A stretch of 64,000 nucleotides of DNA from Lysinibacillus sp. PLM2 (GCA_023168345.1 AP025689.1:2168001-2232000), one strand, 5' to 3'. Shown: positions 41,393-50,599, counted from the first letter of the stretch. The notes: generated from the letters alone by a model not told the origin. Translations and numbers: made by a program.

Positions 41393-43111
41393 TTAAACTA
41401 AAGAGCCGCCGCCGTTTTGAAGATATTTTTCAATACCTTCTGCTGCACGGTAAGCTAAGGCACCTACTGTACCTGTTGGGTTCATACCAGAGTTATGAGC
41501 AAATGCATTAGCACCAGGAATAAATAGGTTTTCACAATCCCACATTTGTAAGTAGTTATTTAATGCAGATGTTTTTGGATCTGCACCCATGATTGCTCCA
41601 CCAGTGTTGTGTGTAGTTTGGTATTTTGTAATATCCCAATCACCTTGGTCTCCTGGTGTCGTAACTTCTGTTGCACCCATTTCTTTTAAAATTTTAGTCG
41701 TAATTTCACGAATAAATTTTTGTTGGTTACGTTCATTTTCTCTATAGTTAAATGTAATACGTAATAATGGATCTCCGAACTGATCTGTGTATGTTGGATC
41801 TAAGTCTAAATAGTTATGTTTATGCGGTAATACTGATCCTTGAGAACCAACGCCTAAAGTACTATTAGCCCATTTAATAGATGCATCTTTAAATTCTGCT
41901 CCCCATGATGGAGTACCTTTTGGTGTTGAATTATTAGCGATAGGACGTTTACCATAATGACCTAATGCAATATTACCTCCATGTAAGAAGTCTAAGTCTG
42001 TATGGTCAAAGTTATCACCGTTAAAATCATCTAGAACGCCAGCAAGGGCACCTGTACCTGCATAAAGGTTAAATTCTTTACCTTCAAAGAAACCAGTTGA
42101 ACCAGCTGAAGTCATTTGGTAACAATAGTTTTTACCAATTACACCTGTTTGTGTTTCAGGATTATATGGTGTACCAATTTTCGATAGTAGAAGAAGTTTA
42201 ACGTTATTTAAAATGTAAGCAGATAAAACAACTACTTTTGCTGGTTGGATAAACTCTTCACCTGTTGTTGTATCAACGTAAAGAACGCCTGTAGCTTTAC
42301 CATTTTCATGTAAAATACGACGTACATTACAGTATGGTCGAACTTCAAAATTACCTGTTTGTTCTGCTACCGGTAACACAGTTACTGTAGGTGAAGCTTT
42401 TGCACCATATTCACAACCAAAGCGTTCACAGAAACCACAATATTGACATGCACCACGAGTGATACCATCAGGATTTGTATAAGTTTCAGATAATGTTGCA
42501 GCTGGTGCTACATATGGATGATATCCAAGATTTGTTGCTGCTTCACGGAACATAACCATTGCTGGTGTTTCTTTCAATGGTGGTGTTGGGAATGTAACTT
42601 GTGGCATTTCTTTAATTGGGTTTGTTTCCCCAGAAATACCAGCCATTTGTTCAAACTTTTCAAAATAAGGGACCATTTCATCGTATGTAATACCCCAGTC
42701 TTGAAGTGGCATATCTGCAGGAATTTTACTTTCCCCATAACGCTCAATTGTTTTTGAACGAATTTCAAAGTCATAAGGCATAAAGCGATATGTTAAACCG
42801 TTCCAGTGTTCACCAGATCCACCTACTCCGTCACCAATTAAAAATGAACCATGTTGGCGGTATGGAAGTGCTGTTTGATCTGGATCATGTCGAACTGTCC
42901 AAGTTTCTTTTGATAAATCTTGCATCATTTCATTACGCTGTGCGTATCGAAGTTCATCATGAACCATTAAATAATCTTCTGTTGTACGAGGCTTACCACG
43001 TTCTAGTCCTACTACTTGATATCCTTTTTTTGTTAGCTCTGCAGCTACGATACCACCTGTCCAACCGACACCGACTAATACAATGTCCGTACCTGGTAAT
43101 GTTGTTGCCAT
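41393..43111 (-). CDS. GMC oxidoreductase, large catalytic subunit (operon 1)
   Basis: 572 residues. FAD motif VLVGVGWTGGIVAAELTKKG begins at residue 11, and the C-terminal GMC motif THNTGGAIMGADP with MNPTGTVGALAYRAAEGI is intact. The cysteine cluster CQYCGFCERFGCEYGA (near 222) may hold an iron-sulphur cluster, as in membrane-bound sugar and gluconate dehydrogenases. It has no signal peptide; export as a folded complex with the Tat-targeted small subunit upstream is likely. Substrate unknown (sugar acid, aldose or alcohol). AGAGGAG precedes the ATG. Confidence 0.85.
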   Translation of the reverse strand: MATTLPGTDIVLVGVGWTGGIVAAELTKKGYQVVGLERGKPRTTEDYLMVHDELRYAQRNEMMQDLSKETWTVRHDPDQTALPYRQHGSFLIGDGVGGSGEHWNGLTYRFMPYDFEIRSKTIERYGESKIPADMPLQDWGITYDEMVPYFEKFEQMAGISGETNPIKEMPQVTFPTPPLKETPAMVMFREAATNLGYHPYVAPAATLSETYTNPDGITRGACQYCGFCERFGCEYGAKASPTVTVLPVAEQTGNFEVRPYCNVRRILHENGKATGVLYVDTTTGEEFIQPAKVVVLSAYILNNVKLLLLSKIGTPYNPETQTGVIGKNYCYQMTSAGSTGFFEGKEFNLYAGTGALAGVLDDFNGDNFDHTDLDFLHGGNIALGHYGKRPIANNSTPKGTPSWGAEFKDASIKWANSTLGVGSQGSVLPHKHNYLDLDPTYTDQFGDPLLRITFNYRENERNQQKFIREITTKILKEMGATEVTTPGDQGDWDITKYQTTHNTGGAIMGADPKTSALNNYLQMWDCENLFIPGANAFAHNSGMNPTGTVGALAYRAAEGIEKYLQNGGGSLV

Positions 43112-43156
43112 AATTTTTACTCCTCTTCTACTAAAAAATGAATCTATTAATCGTGA

Positions 43157-43927
43157 TTAATGATTGTGTTGTGAATTCAAGCTTTGCGGTTCAAATGCTA
43201 CAAATTCATCTTTTTCAATAATATTTGTGTAAGACATTTGGTGTCCTGGATATTTACGCATTTTCCAGCCAGCCATATCTTTATTTCCACCATATAATGG
43301 ATCAGCGTATGCACCTTCAATTGTCGCACTACGCAATAGTTTAAAGAAATAAGACGGTTTTACTGCCGCATTTAAAGCTACTTCATCAGCTTCAACTGCT
43401 TTTAAAATCTCTACTTGTTGTTCAGGTGTAATTTCATAGAATGCGCTTTGGAAGCGTGTTTTTGCTTCGTCATTCAATAATTTAATACCTAATGTAAAGA
43501 TTTGTTGATAGTTTAAATGAGTTTGGTAGCCAAATAAACTGTCTGCATTTGGATTGAAAGGACCTTTTGTATAATCTTTAGCATTTAAGCCCCAAGTGCC
43601 AGCTAATTGGTGATCAATAAAGTAAGCAACAAGAAGTGCTTTTGCTCCCGGTCCTACTTCTGTTTCAGGGAAAATTTGTTCTGTAGCTGCTTCAACTGTT
43701 TTATATTGTTCATTTGTAAAGAACATTAAAGCTTGGTTAAAATTAGCAGTTTCAGTACCATGTTCTGAATGAGCGTCAGTAGTTGTTACATCACTTTCAT
43801 TCTTGTTTACTACTAAACTAGTTACTGCTCCCCCTAGTACAAGACCACCTAATGTTAGACCGGAATTTTTTATAAAATTACGTCTAGTGGATTTTTTTTC
43901 TGTAAAAGTTTCTTTCTTTTCTGTCAC
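43157..43927 (-). CDS. Gluconate 2-dehydrogenase subunit 3-like protein with Tat signal (operon 1)
   Basis: 256 residues. The N-terminal STRRNFIKNSG followed by the hydrophobic LTLGGLVLGGAVTSLVV is a twin-arginine signal. The remainder matches the subunit 3 family, ending in MRKYPGHQMSYTNIIEKDEF. It should carry its GMC partner through the Tat pore. The start is GTG with AAGGAGGAG; the paralogue at 48611 has the same leader but ATG. No cytochrome subunit is encoded nearby, so the electron acceptor is unknown. Confidence 0.87.
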   Translation of the reverse strand: MTEKKETFTEKKSTRRNFIKNSGLTLGGLVLGGAVTSLVVNKNESDVTTTDAHSEHGTETANFNQALMFFTNEQYKTVEAATEQIFPETEVGPGAKALLVAYFIDHQLAGTWGLNAKDYTKGPFNPNADSLFGYQTHLNYQQIFTLGIKLLNDEAKTRFQSAFYEITPEQQVEILKAVEADEVALNAAVKPSYFFKLLRSATIEGAYADPLYGGNKDMAGWKMRKYPGHQMSYTNIIEKDEFVAFEPQSLNSQHNH

Positions 43928-43957
43928 AATGACTCCTCCTTGATAAAGTAAAAAAAA

Positions 43958-44215
43958 CTAACTAAATAACGCTCCAAAATTGAAAAACACTGACAAAATT
44001 ACTGACATAACTATCATGCTTGCCATAAAGAAAGCGTGTCGTGTTCCAACCCAGCAACCAACAATTATTGATAAACCAACTGCTGTACCGATAAGTGCAA
44101 AAGCAGGTACAGAACCATTAATAGTCAAAAACGCAATTGCTAACCCGAAAACTAAGAATAAACCAGCTAATCCTTGAAAAATATCAGAAAGCTCTTCACG
44201 ATTGTAATCTGTCAT
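43958..44215 (-). CDS. Small membrane protein heading GMC operon 1
   Basis: 85 residues with three hydrophobic segments (about 14-32, 36-55 and 60-82) after a charged N-terminus MTDYNREELSD. No known family recognised. It is first in operon 1, 30 bases before the Tat-signal subunit, and is missing from operon 2. A membrane anchor or quinone-linked partner for the dehydrogenase is a possible role. Confidence 0.65.
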   Translation of the reverse strand: MTDYNREELSDIFQGLAGLFLVFGLAIAFLTINGSVPAFALIGTAVGLSIIVGCWVGTRHAFFMASMIVMSVILSVFFNFGALFS

Positions 44216-44290
44216 TCTATAACCCCCCTTATATCTTTACTTTTTACACAAAACGTGTATAATTGTCTTTTGTTCGATGAAAACTATTAC

Positions 44291-44320
44291 ATTCTACTCC
44301 AACTTTGTATGCTATGCAAA
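44291..44320 (-). promoter_or_regulatory. Predicted promoter of GMC operon 1
   Basis: Minus-strand TTTGCA (44320-44315) and TAGAAT (44296-44291), spacer 18, followed by GTAATAGTTT. The same arrangement occurs before operon 2 at 48748-48778, so it was probably duplicated with the genes. Confidence 0.5.
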
Positions 44321-44437
44321 GTTTTTGTTCAAAAAGATTAAAAATTTGTTCTTAATTTCCAAAACTTTATTATTTTTCGTAGATTCATATCATCTGAATC
44401 GTCTCTTTTATTTTTACATAGAAAAGGTGGTGTGTGT

Positions 44438-45178
44438 ATGGAAGAACAAGAATTTACACTTGTGGAACATTTAACTGAATTAAGAAAAAGATTGATTATT
44501 ATTAGTGTAGTTTTTCTTGTGACTCTTATCATCGGCTTTGTGTTTGCACCGAACATTTTACAATTTTTAAAGAGTCAAGAGATTGCTCAAAGTGTTGAAT
44601 GGAACGTCTTTGGGTATACTGACGGAATTCAAATCTATGTAAAATGTGCAATATTGGTTGCAATTTGTTTTACTCTTCCAATAGGTATGCATCAGCTTTG
44701 GTTATTTATGAAACCAGGTCTAACGAATAAAGAAGCAAGAGTGGCAGCAAGATTTATCCCAGTTGCTTTTATCCTATTTATTGTAGGTGTTTCTTTTAGC
44801 TACTTTATTCTGTTTCCATTAATGTTGAATTTCATGTCAAATATTAATGCATCGATCGGTGCTATTGAAACATATGGCATGAACCAATACTTTACATTAA
44901 TGTTTAATATGCTTATTCCAATTGGAATCGTATTCGAATTACCTGTCGTTATACTTTTTTTAACAAGATTAGGAATAGTTACACCACAACGTTTAAGAAA
45001 AATGCGAAAAGTATCATACTTAATATTAGTTGTTATCGGTGTTATGATTTCACCACCTGACTTTGTTTCTGATTTTTTAATCATAATCCCACTATTACTT
45101 CTATTTGAAATAAGTATTATTGTTTCGGAAAAAACGTATAGAAAAAAGATGCTTAATGAGGTACAAGAAAACGACTAG
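44438..45178 (+). CDS. tatC: TatC, twin-arginine translocase core
   Basis: 246 residues with six helices. The N-terminus [15 protein letters not shown] contains the conserved glutamates and arginines that bind the twin-arginine signal, and [19 protein letters not shown] and [14 protein letters not shown] are typical TatC loops. The ATG at 44438 has GGTGG seven bases upstream. It is divergent from GMC operon 1 and followed by two tatA genes, so its cargo is probably the flanking Tat-signal proteins. Confidence 0.93.
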   Translation: MEEQEFTLVEHLTELRKRLIIISVVFLVTLIIGFVFAPNILQFLKSQEIAQSVEWNVFGYTDGIQIYVKCAILVAICFTLPIGMHQLWLFMKPGLTNKEARVAARFIPVAFILFIVGVSFSYFILFPLMLNFMSNINASIGAIETYGMNQYFTLMFNMLIPIGIVFELPVVILFLTRLGIVTPQRLRKMRKVSYLILVVIGVMISPPDFVSDFLIIIPLLLLFEISIIVSEKTYRKKMLNEVQEND

Positions 45179-45192
45179 AGGAGGTTTTTCTC

Positions 45193-45405
45193 ATGCTTCA
45201 ATCAATTGGAGTTCCAGGACTAGTTATAATTTTAGTAATCGCTTTAATCATTTTCGGCCCTTCTAAATTACCACAGCTTGGCCGTGCAGTTGGACAAACT
45301 TTAAAGGAATTTAAAGACGGTACTAAAGAAGTCGTGGATGATGTTAAACAGGAATTTGTTTTAGATGACAGCAAAAAAGAAAAAGAAAATCAAGAAAAAA
45401 AATAA
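45193..45405 (+). CDS. tatA: TatA, first copy
   Basis: 70 residues: one membrane helix ([16 protein letters not shown]), the [14 protein letters not shown] hinge and an amphipathic then acidic/lysine-rich tail. Its ribosome site AGAGGAGG overlaps the tatC stop. It forms the protein-conducting assembly with TatC; Gram-positives manage without TatB. Confidence 0.92.
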   Translation: MLQSIGVPGLVIILVIALIIFGPSKLPQLGRAVGQTLKEFKDGTKEVVDDVKQEFVLDDSKKEKENQEKK

Positions 45406-45411
45406 CCGTCA

Positions 45412-45502
45412 TATTTCAATAATGTTCGGTCCCTTCTAGAGACGAGTGTATTGAATGTTGCACTTGTATCTAGAGGGGATGACCCATCATGATATTGAAA
45501 TA
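45412..45502 (+). repeat. 91-base structured inverted-repeat element between tatA copies
   Basis: Perfect ten-base outer arms TATTTCAATA (45412-45421) and TATTGAAATA (45493-45502) enclose a second imperfect stem of about 20 pairs: GGTCCCTTCTAGAGACGAGTG region (45428-45449) against CACTTGTATCTAGAGGGG (45460-45478) plus GACC. There is no T-run after it, so it is not a classic terminator. It could be an RNA-processing or stability element, or a small mobile-type repeat. Confidence 0.55.
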
Positions 45503-45545
45503 GTTCGTTATTGTTTTACAATAAAACTATTGGAGGAAAATGTAT

Positions 45546-45743
45546 ATGTTTCAATCAATCGGAATACCAGGATTAATTATTATTTTAGTGATAATTTTAA
45601 TCATATTTGGTCCTAAAAAATTACCACAGTTAGGTCGCTCAATTGGAGAAACTTTAAAGAACTTTAAAGACTCTACAAAAGATGTGATCGATGATGTTAC
45701 AGAAGAAGAAACTGACACTAAAAAAGCAAAAGAAGTAAAATAA
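45546..45743 (+). CDS. tatA: TatA, second copy
   Basis: 65 residues, same layout as the first copy ([30 protein letters not shown], given as residues 1-30) with an acidic-then-lysine tail. GGAGG nine bases upstream supports the ATG at 45546. Clear tandem duplicate; whether both are needed or have distinct partners is open. Confidence 0.9.
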   Translation: MFQSIGIPGLIIILVIILIIFGPKKLPQLGRSIGETLKNFKDSTKDVIDDVTEEETDTKKAKEVK

Positions 45744-45766
45744 TTATCAATATGTTGTTATAAGAG

Positions 45767-45798
45767 GCAGTTGGAATCATAGATTCCAGCTGCTTTTT
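45767..45798 (+). terminator. Terminator of tatC-tatA-tatA
   Basis: Stem GCAGTTGGAATC / GATTCCAGCTGC with a tight loop followed by TTTTTT. Confidence 0.9.
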
Positions 45799-45985
45799 TA
45801 CATACTTATTTATTATTTGTATTCCACAGTAATCACTCGTAATGTTTCTCCCCCCTAGCGTCCGTTTTAAAGGTGTTACAGTACCTCCAAGCATTTTTGT
45901 ATTCTATTAGTGACTTAGGGTGTTTAAGCGCCTTCTAGGCATATTTTAAAATATGGCACAGTCCACTTCCGACTCTTATCCAACG
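45799..45985. other. Unexplained intergenic stretch
   Basis: About 190 bases between convergent genes, each of which already has its own terminator. Its composition is more mixed than the usual AT-rich gaps (stretches such as CTCCCCCCTAGCGTCC and GCGCCTTCTAGGC). No open frame of useful size. It may be a decayed gene or insertion remnant; I cannot identify it. Confidence 0.3.
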
Positions 45986-45987
45986 TC

Positions 45988-46026
45988 AAAAAAGGTTATT
46001 TCAGAAAAACTGAAATAACCTTTTAA
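45988..46026 (-). terminator. Terminator of the second GMC operon
   Basis: Perfect stem AAAAGGTTATTTCAG / CTGAAATAACCTTTT with a five-base loop. Confidence 0.9.
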
Positions 46027-46080
46027 TTTTGTTGACTAGAAATTTAATAATTTATTTATAATCCGTTTTAAAAACATAGA

Positions 46081-47838
46081 TTAAACTAAAGAGCCGCCTT
46101 CTTTAATAAATTTCTCGATTCCTTCAGCTGCTCGATAAGCAAGAGCTCCAACTGTTGCTGTTGGGTTATAACCAGAGTTATGAGGGAATGCAGATGCACC
46201 TACAACGAATACATTGTCAGCATCCCACATTTGAAGATAGCTGTTAACTGCAGATGTTTCAGGATCATTCCCCATAATAACACCGCCAGTATTGTGTGTT
46301 GATTGGTAATTAGCAATATTGAAATCACCAAGTTCAAGACCGTTTACTTTAATATATGTTGCATTCATTTTCTTACCAATTTCTTCTGCTTTTTCAGCTA
46401 AGTATTTAGATAATTTTTTATCTTGATCATGGTAATTAAATGTCATACGAATTAATGGCATGCCATATTCATCAGTATAAGTTGGATCAAGGTCTAAATA
46501 GTTATAACGGTTAGGAAGTGACGCACCTTGTCCACCAATTGAAATGTTTCGGTGATACCATTTTAGTGTAGCTGCTTTCCATTCTTTACCCCATCCAGGT
46601 AGCCCTTCAATTGGAGGTACTGGATTTGTTGCGATTGGACGTTTACCAGTTTGCATCACACGAAGTGCTCCTCCATGAAGGAAATCAACATCAGAGTGAT
46701 CGAAGTTATCACAGTTAAAGTCATCAATAACTGCACCTAGTGCTCCTGCACCTGCATAGCTATTAAACTCTTTATCTTCAAAGAATAAACTTGCTCCTGA
46801 TTGTTGCACTTGATAGCAATAGTTTTTCCCAACTACACCTGTTTGTGTTTCAGGATTATACGGCTTTCCAAGTTTAGAATTTAATAATAAGCGTACATTG
46901 TTAAATACATAACTTGTAAGTACAACAACATCTGCTTCTTGAATATACTCTTCTCCCGTAATCGTATCACGGAATACAACACCGGAAGCTTTTCCGTCTG
47001 TATGTAAAACTTTAATAACTGTTGAATGTGGTCTTACAGTGAACTTACCTGTTTGTTTTGCAACAGGTAATACTGTTACAACAGGGTCTGCTTTCGCTCC
47101 ATATTCACAACCGTAGTGCTCACAAAATGCACAGTATTGACACGCTGCACGAGAAACCCCATCTTCGTTTGTATATGGCTCTGTTAAGTTAGCAGTTGGT
47201 ACAATATAAGGGTGGTATCCTAACTCTGTTGTCGCATCCATGAACATTTTCATCATTGGTGAAACCTTCATTGGCCCCACTGGATACTTTTTCTTTTCTC
47301 CGTTTTTATCAAACACAGCACGACGAGGAGGAGCCATTGGACCTTCGTCTTCTTGACCACCTATACCAGCCATAGCTTCGAATTTTTCAAAGTACGGTTG
47401 TAATTCATCATATGTAATACCCCAGTCTTGAATAGGCATATCCTTTGGAATTTTTCCTTCTCCGTAACGTTCGATTGTCATAGAACGAATTTCAAAATCA
47501 TATGGACCAAAACGATATGTTTGTCCATTCCAGTGAGCTCCAGCTCCTCCGACACCATCACCAGGGTAAAATGCTCCATATTGACGCATTGGAAGTGCAG
47601 TCATTTTTGTATGATTTCGGAATGTTACAGTATCTTTTGATAAATCTTGCATCATTTCTTTACGTGTAGAATAACGAAGTTCATCATGGCCATGCAAATA
47701 ATCTGCCATGTCACGATCTTTACCTCTTTCGAGACCAATTACATCGTATCCTTTTTTTGTTAATTCAGAGGCAATAATACCACCTGCCCAGCCTACACCA
47801 ACGATTACAACATCTTTTTTAGGTAATTTTTCAGCCAT
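46081..47838 (-). CDS. GMC oxidoreductase, large catalytic subunit (operon 2)
   Basis: 585 residues, clearly paralogous to the protein at 41393. VVIVGVGWAGGIIASELTKKG binds FAD, CQYCAFCEHYGCEYGA (near 235) is the four-cysteine cluster, and THNTGGVIMGNDP with YNPTATVGALAYRAAEGI ends the fold. A 15-residue insertion, MAPPRRAVFDKNGEKKK, distinguishes it from the first copy. AGGAG supports the ATG at 47838. No signal peptide; export with its Tat-signal partner is inferred. Confidence 0.85.
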   Translation of the reverse strand: MAEKLPKKDVVIVGVGWAGGIIASELTKKGYDVIGLERGKDRDMADYLHGHDELRYSTRKEMMQDLSKDTVTFRNHTKMTALPMRQYGAFYPGDGVGGAGAHWNGQTYRFGPYDFEIRSMTIERYGEGKIPKDMPIQDWGITYDELQPYFEKFEAMAGIGGQEDEGPMAPPRRAVFDKNGEKKKYPVGPMKVSPMMKMFMDATTELGYHPYIVPTANLTEPYTNEDGVSRAACQYCAFCEHYGCEYGAKADPVVTVLPVAKQTGKFTVRPHSTVIKVLHTDGKASGVVFRDTITGEEYIQEADVVVLTSYVFNNVRLLLNSKLGKPYNPETQTGVVGKNYCYQVQQSGASLFFEDKEFNSYAGAGALGAVIDDFNCDNFDHSDVDFLHGGALRVMQTGKRPIATNPVPPIEGLPGWGKEWKAATLKWYHRNISIGGQGASLPNRYNYLDLDPTYTDEYGMPLIRMTFNYHDQDKKLSKYLAEKAEEIGKKMNATYIKVNGLELGDFNIANYQSTHNTGGVIMGNDPETSAVNSYLQMWDADNVFVVGASAFPHNSGYNPTATVGALAYRAAEGIEKFIKEGGSLV

Positions 47839-47852
47839 TTTATTCACTCCTA

Positions 47853-48611
47853 TTATTGATGATCACTTAAGCTTTTTGGTTCCATCTCAACAAATTCGTC
47901 TTTTTCAATAATATTGACATAAGACATTTGACTTCCTGGATAACGTTTCATTTTCCAACCTTCTAGGTTCGCGTTTCCTCCATATAAAGGATCAGCATAT
48001 ACGCCTTCAATCGTTAATTTTTTAAGTAAATTAAAGAATTGTTTTGAAGTCGCACCGTTTAACGCTACTTCATCTGCTTCAAATTTTTGAAGTAATTCAA
48101 TTTGTTTTTCTTCTTCTAATTCATAGAATTTTTTCTCAGCTAGTTTAAAAGCCTCTGCATCTAACGCTGCAACACCCATAGTAAATAGGTCTTTGTTTAG
48201 AATAGCCGATTGATTTCCTTGTGTAGGTTCTCCTTTTAAGAAAGGACCTTGACGAAATTCTTTAGCGTTTGAACCAAATCCACCAGCTAATTGATGATCG
48301 ATATAATATCCTACTAACAATTCTTTAGCACCAGGACCATTTTCATCTTTCGGGAAAATTTGCTCTGCTGCTGCTTCAACTGTAAGAAATTGTTCGATAT
48401 TGAAGAACATTAATGCTCGATTGAAGTTAGAAGTTTCAGCACCGTGTGATGAATGTGAGTCAGCAACTGTTGTTTCACCATCATTGTTTTTTACTACTAA
48501 ACTAGTAACTGCTCCCCCTAGAACAATTCCGCCTAAAGTTAGACCAGAATTTTTTAAGAAATTACGTCTAGTCGATTTTTTTTCTGTAAAAGTTTCTTTG
48601 TTTTCTGACAT
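47853..48611 (-). CDS. Gluconate 2-dehydrogenase subunit 3-like protein with Tat signal (operon 2)
   Basis: 252 residues. STRRNFLKNSG and LTLGGIVLGGAVTSLVV form a twin-arginine signal nearly identical to that of the paralogue at 43157, while the mature parts diverge more. It ends with MKRYPGSQMSYVNIIEKDEFVEMEPKSL. AAGGAGGAG precedes the ATG. First gene of its operon; no small membrane protein precedes it. Confidence 0.87.
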   Translation of the reverse strand: MSENKETFTEKKSTRRNFLKNSGLTLGGIVLGGAVTSLVVKNNDGETTVADSHSSHGAETSNFNRALMFFNIEQFLTVEAAAEQIFPKDENGPGAKELLVGYYIDHQLAGGFGSNAKEFRQGPFLKGEPTQGNQSAILNKDLFTMGVAALDAEAFKLAEKKFYELEEEKQIELLQKFEADEVALNGATSKQFFNLLKKLTIEGVYADPLYGGNANLEGWKMKRYPGSQMSYVNIIEKDEFVEMEPKSLSDHQ

Positions 48612-48747
48612 AATGACTCCTCCTTGATAAATTTTGCCTAATAAAGTTCCTCAAATTACTAACATATCTACTTTACAATCATTGCCACTTACTTTAATCT
48701 AGCAGTCTGCAATTTTTCGAGTATGTTTGTATGCCGGAAACTATTAC

Positions 48748-48778
48748 ATTTTACCTTAGTTTTTAGTTTTTTTGCAAA
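48748..48778 (-). promoter_or_regulatory. Predicted promoter of GMC operon 2
   Basis: Minus-strand TTTGCA (48778-48773) and TAAAAT (48753-48748), spacer 19, then GTAATAGTTT as in operon 1. The leader between here and the start codon is about 130 bases. No gene is seen in 48779-48946, which is very AT-rich. Confidence 0.5.
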
Positions 48779-48946
48779 GTTTTTTCTGACTAAAGTGTCG
48801 AAGTTTGATAATTTTATAGTTAAATACGTATATTTCACAACATAGAATTCCACAAAAATATAGTAAAAAAGATTCATTTTTTCATATAAAAGAACTATAA
48901 ATACGATACATTTCTTATATTAATTTTAAAAAAAGTAAAAAAAATA

Positions 48947-48984
48947 CAAAATACCTCAAGAATAAAAAATCTTGAGGTATTTTG
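48947..48984 (-). terminator. Terminator of the acyl-CoA carboxylase gene
   Basis: Perfect stem CAAAATACCTCAAGA / TCTTGAGGTATTTTG with an eight-base loop. Confidence 0.9.
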
Positions 48985-49046
48985 TGAAAATTCTAAAATA
49001 AAATCTGCTACTATTCTAGTGAATTACTAATATATTTTTCAAACTT

Positions 49047-50594
49047 TTATAATGGTATATTCCCATGTTTTTTAGCTGGTCTTGTTTCTTCTTTGTTAGC
49101 GAGCATATCTAAAGCTTGTATTAGTTTGATACGCGTATCACGTGGGTCTATAACATCATCTACCATGCCACGAGAAGCTGCAACATAAGGATTTGCGAAC
49201 TTTTCTTTATACTCTTCGATTTTTGTAGCACGTGTGCTTTCAGGATCTTCTGATTTTGCAATTTCATTTGCAAAGATAATATTTGCTGCTCCAGCAGCAC
49301 CCATTACAGCGATTTCTGCATTTGGCCAAGCAAAGACTAAATCGGCTCCAATTGCTTTCGAGTTTAAGGCAACGTACGCTCCACCATAGGCTTTGCGTAA
49401 AATTACTGTTATCTTTGGAACCGTTGCTTCTGAATACGCATACAAAATTTTCGCACCATGACGTATAATTCCACCATGCTCCTGTTTAACGCCAGGGAAG
49501 AAACCAGATACATCTTCAAATGTAATAAGCGGTATATTGAATGCATCACATGTACGAATAAAGCGTGATGCTTTATCAGAAGAATCGATGTCTAATCCAC
49601 CAGCTAACGCTTTCGGTTGGTTACAAACTAACCCAACTGATTCTCCACCAATTCTGGCAAAGCCTACAACGACATTTTTAGCAAACTCTGAATGTACTTC
49701 CATAAAAGAGCCTTCATCTACAACTTGTTCTATTACTCTACGAACGTCATAAGGTTTCGTAGGTTCAATTGGTACAAAATCAATTATATCTGGACGGTAA
49801 TCATCCGTTTCTGGACGAGGAAACTTCGGTGCTTTTTCCTTATTATTTTGTGGTAAATAGCTTAGTAATTGTCGAATTTGTTTAATAGATTCTTCTTCAC
49901 TTGGAGCACGGAAATGAGCGTTACCACTAATTGTATTGTGTACTTTCGATCCTCCTAAATCTTCTGAAGATATCTTTTCCCCCGTTACCGTTTCGATTAC
50001 TTTTGGTCCAGTAATGAACATTTGCGATGTTTTATCGACCATTAAAATAAAATCTGTAATAGCAGGTGAATAAACAGCCCCCCCTGCACAAGGTCCCATA
50101 ATTACCGATATTTGTGGAATGACTCCTGAATAAATGGAATTGCGATAGAAAATATGACCATAGCCATCTAAAGATAGTACCCCTTCTTGAATACGTGCTC
50201 CACCTGAGTCATTAATACCGATGAATGGTGTCCCGTTTTTAGCTGCTAAATCCATTACAGCCGCAATTTTCTTCGCATGCATTTCACCTAATGCTCCACC
50301 AAACACAGTGAAATCTTGTGCAAATAAGTAAACATTACGACCATTAATTTTACCAAAGCCAGTTACAACCCCATCACCAGGTCCTTCTAATTTGTCCATT
50401 CCAAAGTCAGTCGTTCTATGTGTAATGAATGGGTTAATTTCTACAAATGTCCCTTCATCTAATAGCAAATCGATACGTTCACGAGCTGTTAGCTTCCCTT
50501 TTTCGTGCTGCTTATCGATTCTTTTGTCCCCTCCGCCAAGTTCAATCTCTCTTTTGCGGTCATACATTTCATTGATTTTATCAAACATGTCCAT
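49047..50594 (-). CDS. mmdA: Acyl-CoA carboxylase beta (carboxyltransferase) subunit, MmdA/YqjD type
   Basis: 515 residues of the biotin-dependent carboxyltransferase family: two crotonase-like halves with GGARIQEGVLSLDGYG and FEDVSGFFPGVKQEHGGIIRHGAKILYAY. GPCAGGAVYSPAITDFILM and RKAYGGAYVALNSKAIGAD bind the acyl-CoA and biotin. With the epimerase next to it and the mutase nearby it most likely interconverts propionyl-CoA and methylmalonyl-CoA. The biotin carboxylase/carrier subunits are not in the window. AAGGGGA precedes the ATG. Confidence 0.9.
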   Translation of the reverse strand: MDMFDKINEMYDRKREIELGGGDKRIDKQHEKGKLTARERIDLLLDEGTFVEINPFITHRTTDFGMDKLEGPGDGVVTGFGKINGRNVYLFAQDFTVFGGALGEMHAKKIAAVMDLAAKNGTPFIGINDSGGARIQEGVLSLDGYGHIFYRNSIYSGVIPQISVIMGPCAGGAVYSPAITDFILMVDKTSQMFITGPKVIETVTGEKISSEDLGGSKVHNTISGNAHFRAPSEEESIKQIRQLLSYLPQNNKEKAPKFPRPETDDYRPDIIDFVPIEPTKPYDVRRVIEQVVDEGSFMEVHSEFAKNVVVGFARIGGESVGLVCNQPKALAGGLDIDSSDKASRFIRTCDAFNIPLITFEDVSGFFPGVKQEHGGIIRHGAKILYAYSEATVPKITVILRKAYGGAYVALNSKAIGADLVFAWPNAEIAVMGAAGAANIIFANEIAKSEDPESTRATKIEEYKEKFANPYVAASRGMVDDVIDPRDTRIKLIQALDMLANKEETRPAKKHGNIPL

Positions 50595-50599
50595 TTCTA

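Noticed and set aside
42790-43113. 107-residue plus-strand frame over the GMC gene
   Set aside because: Antisense shadow of a conserved FAD-binding region with no start signal.
43980-44177. Plus-strand frame opposite the small membrane gene
   Set aside because: The minus-strand frame has operon context and hydrophobic helices; the opposite frame has no ribosome site.
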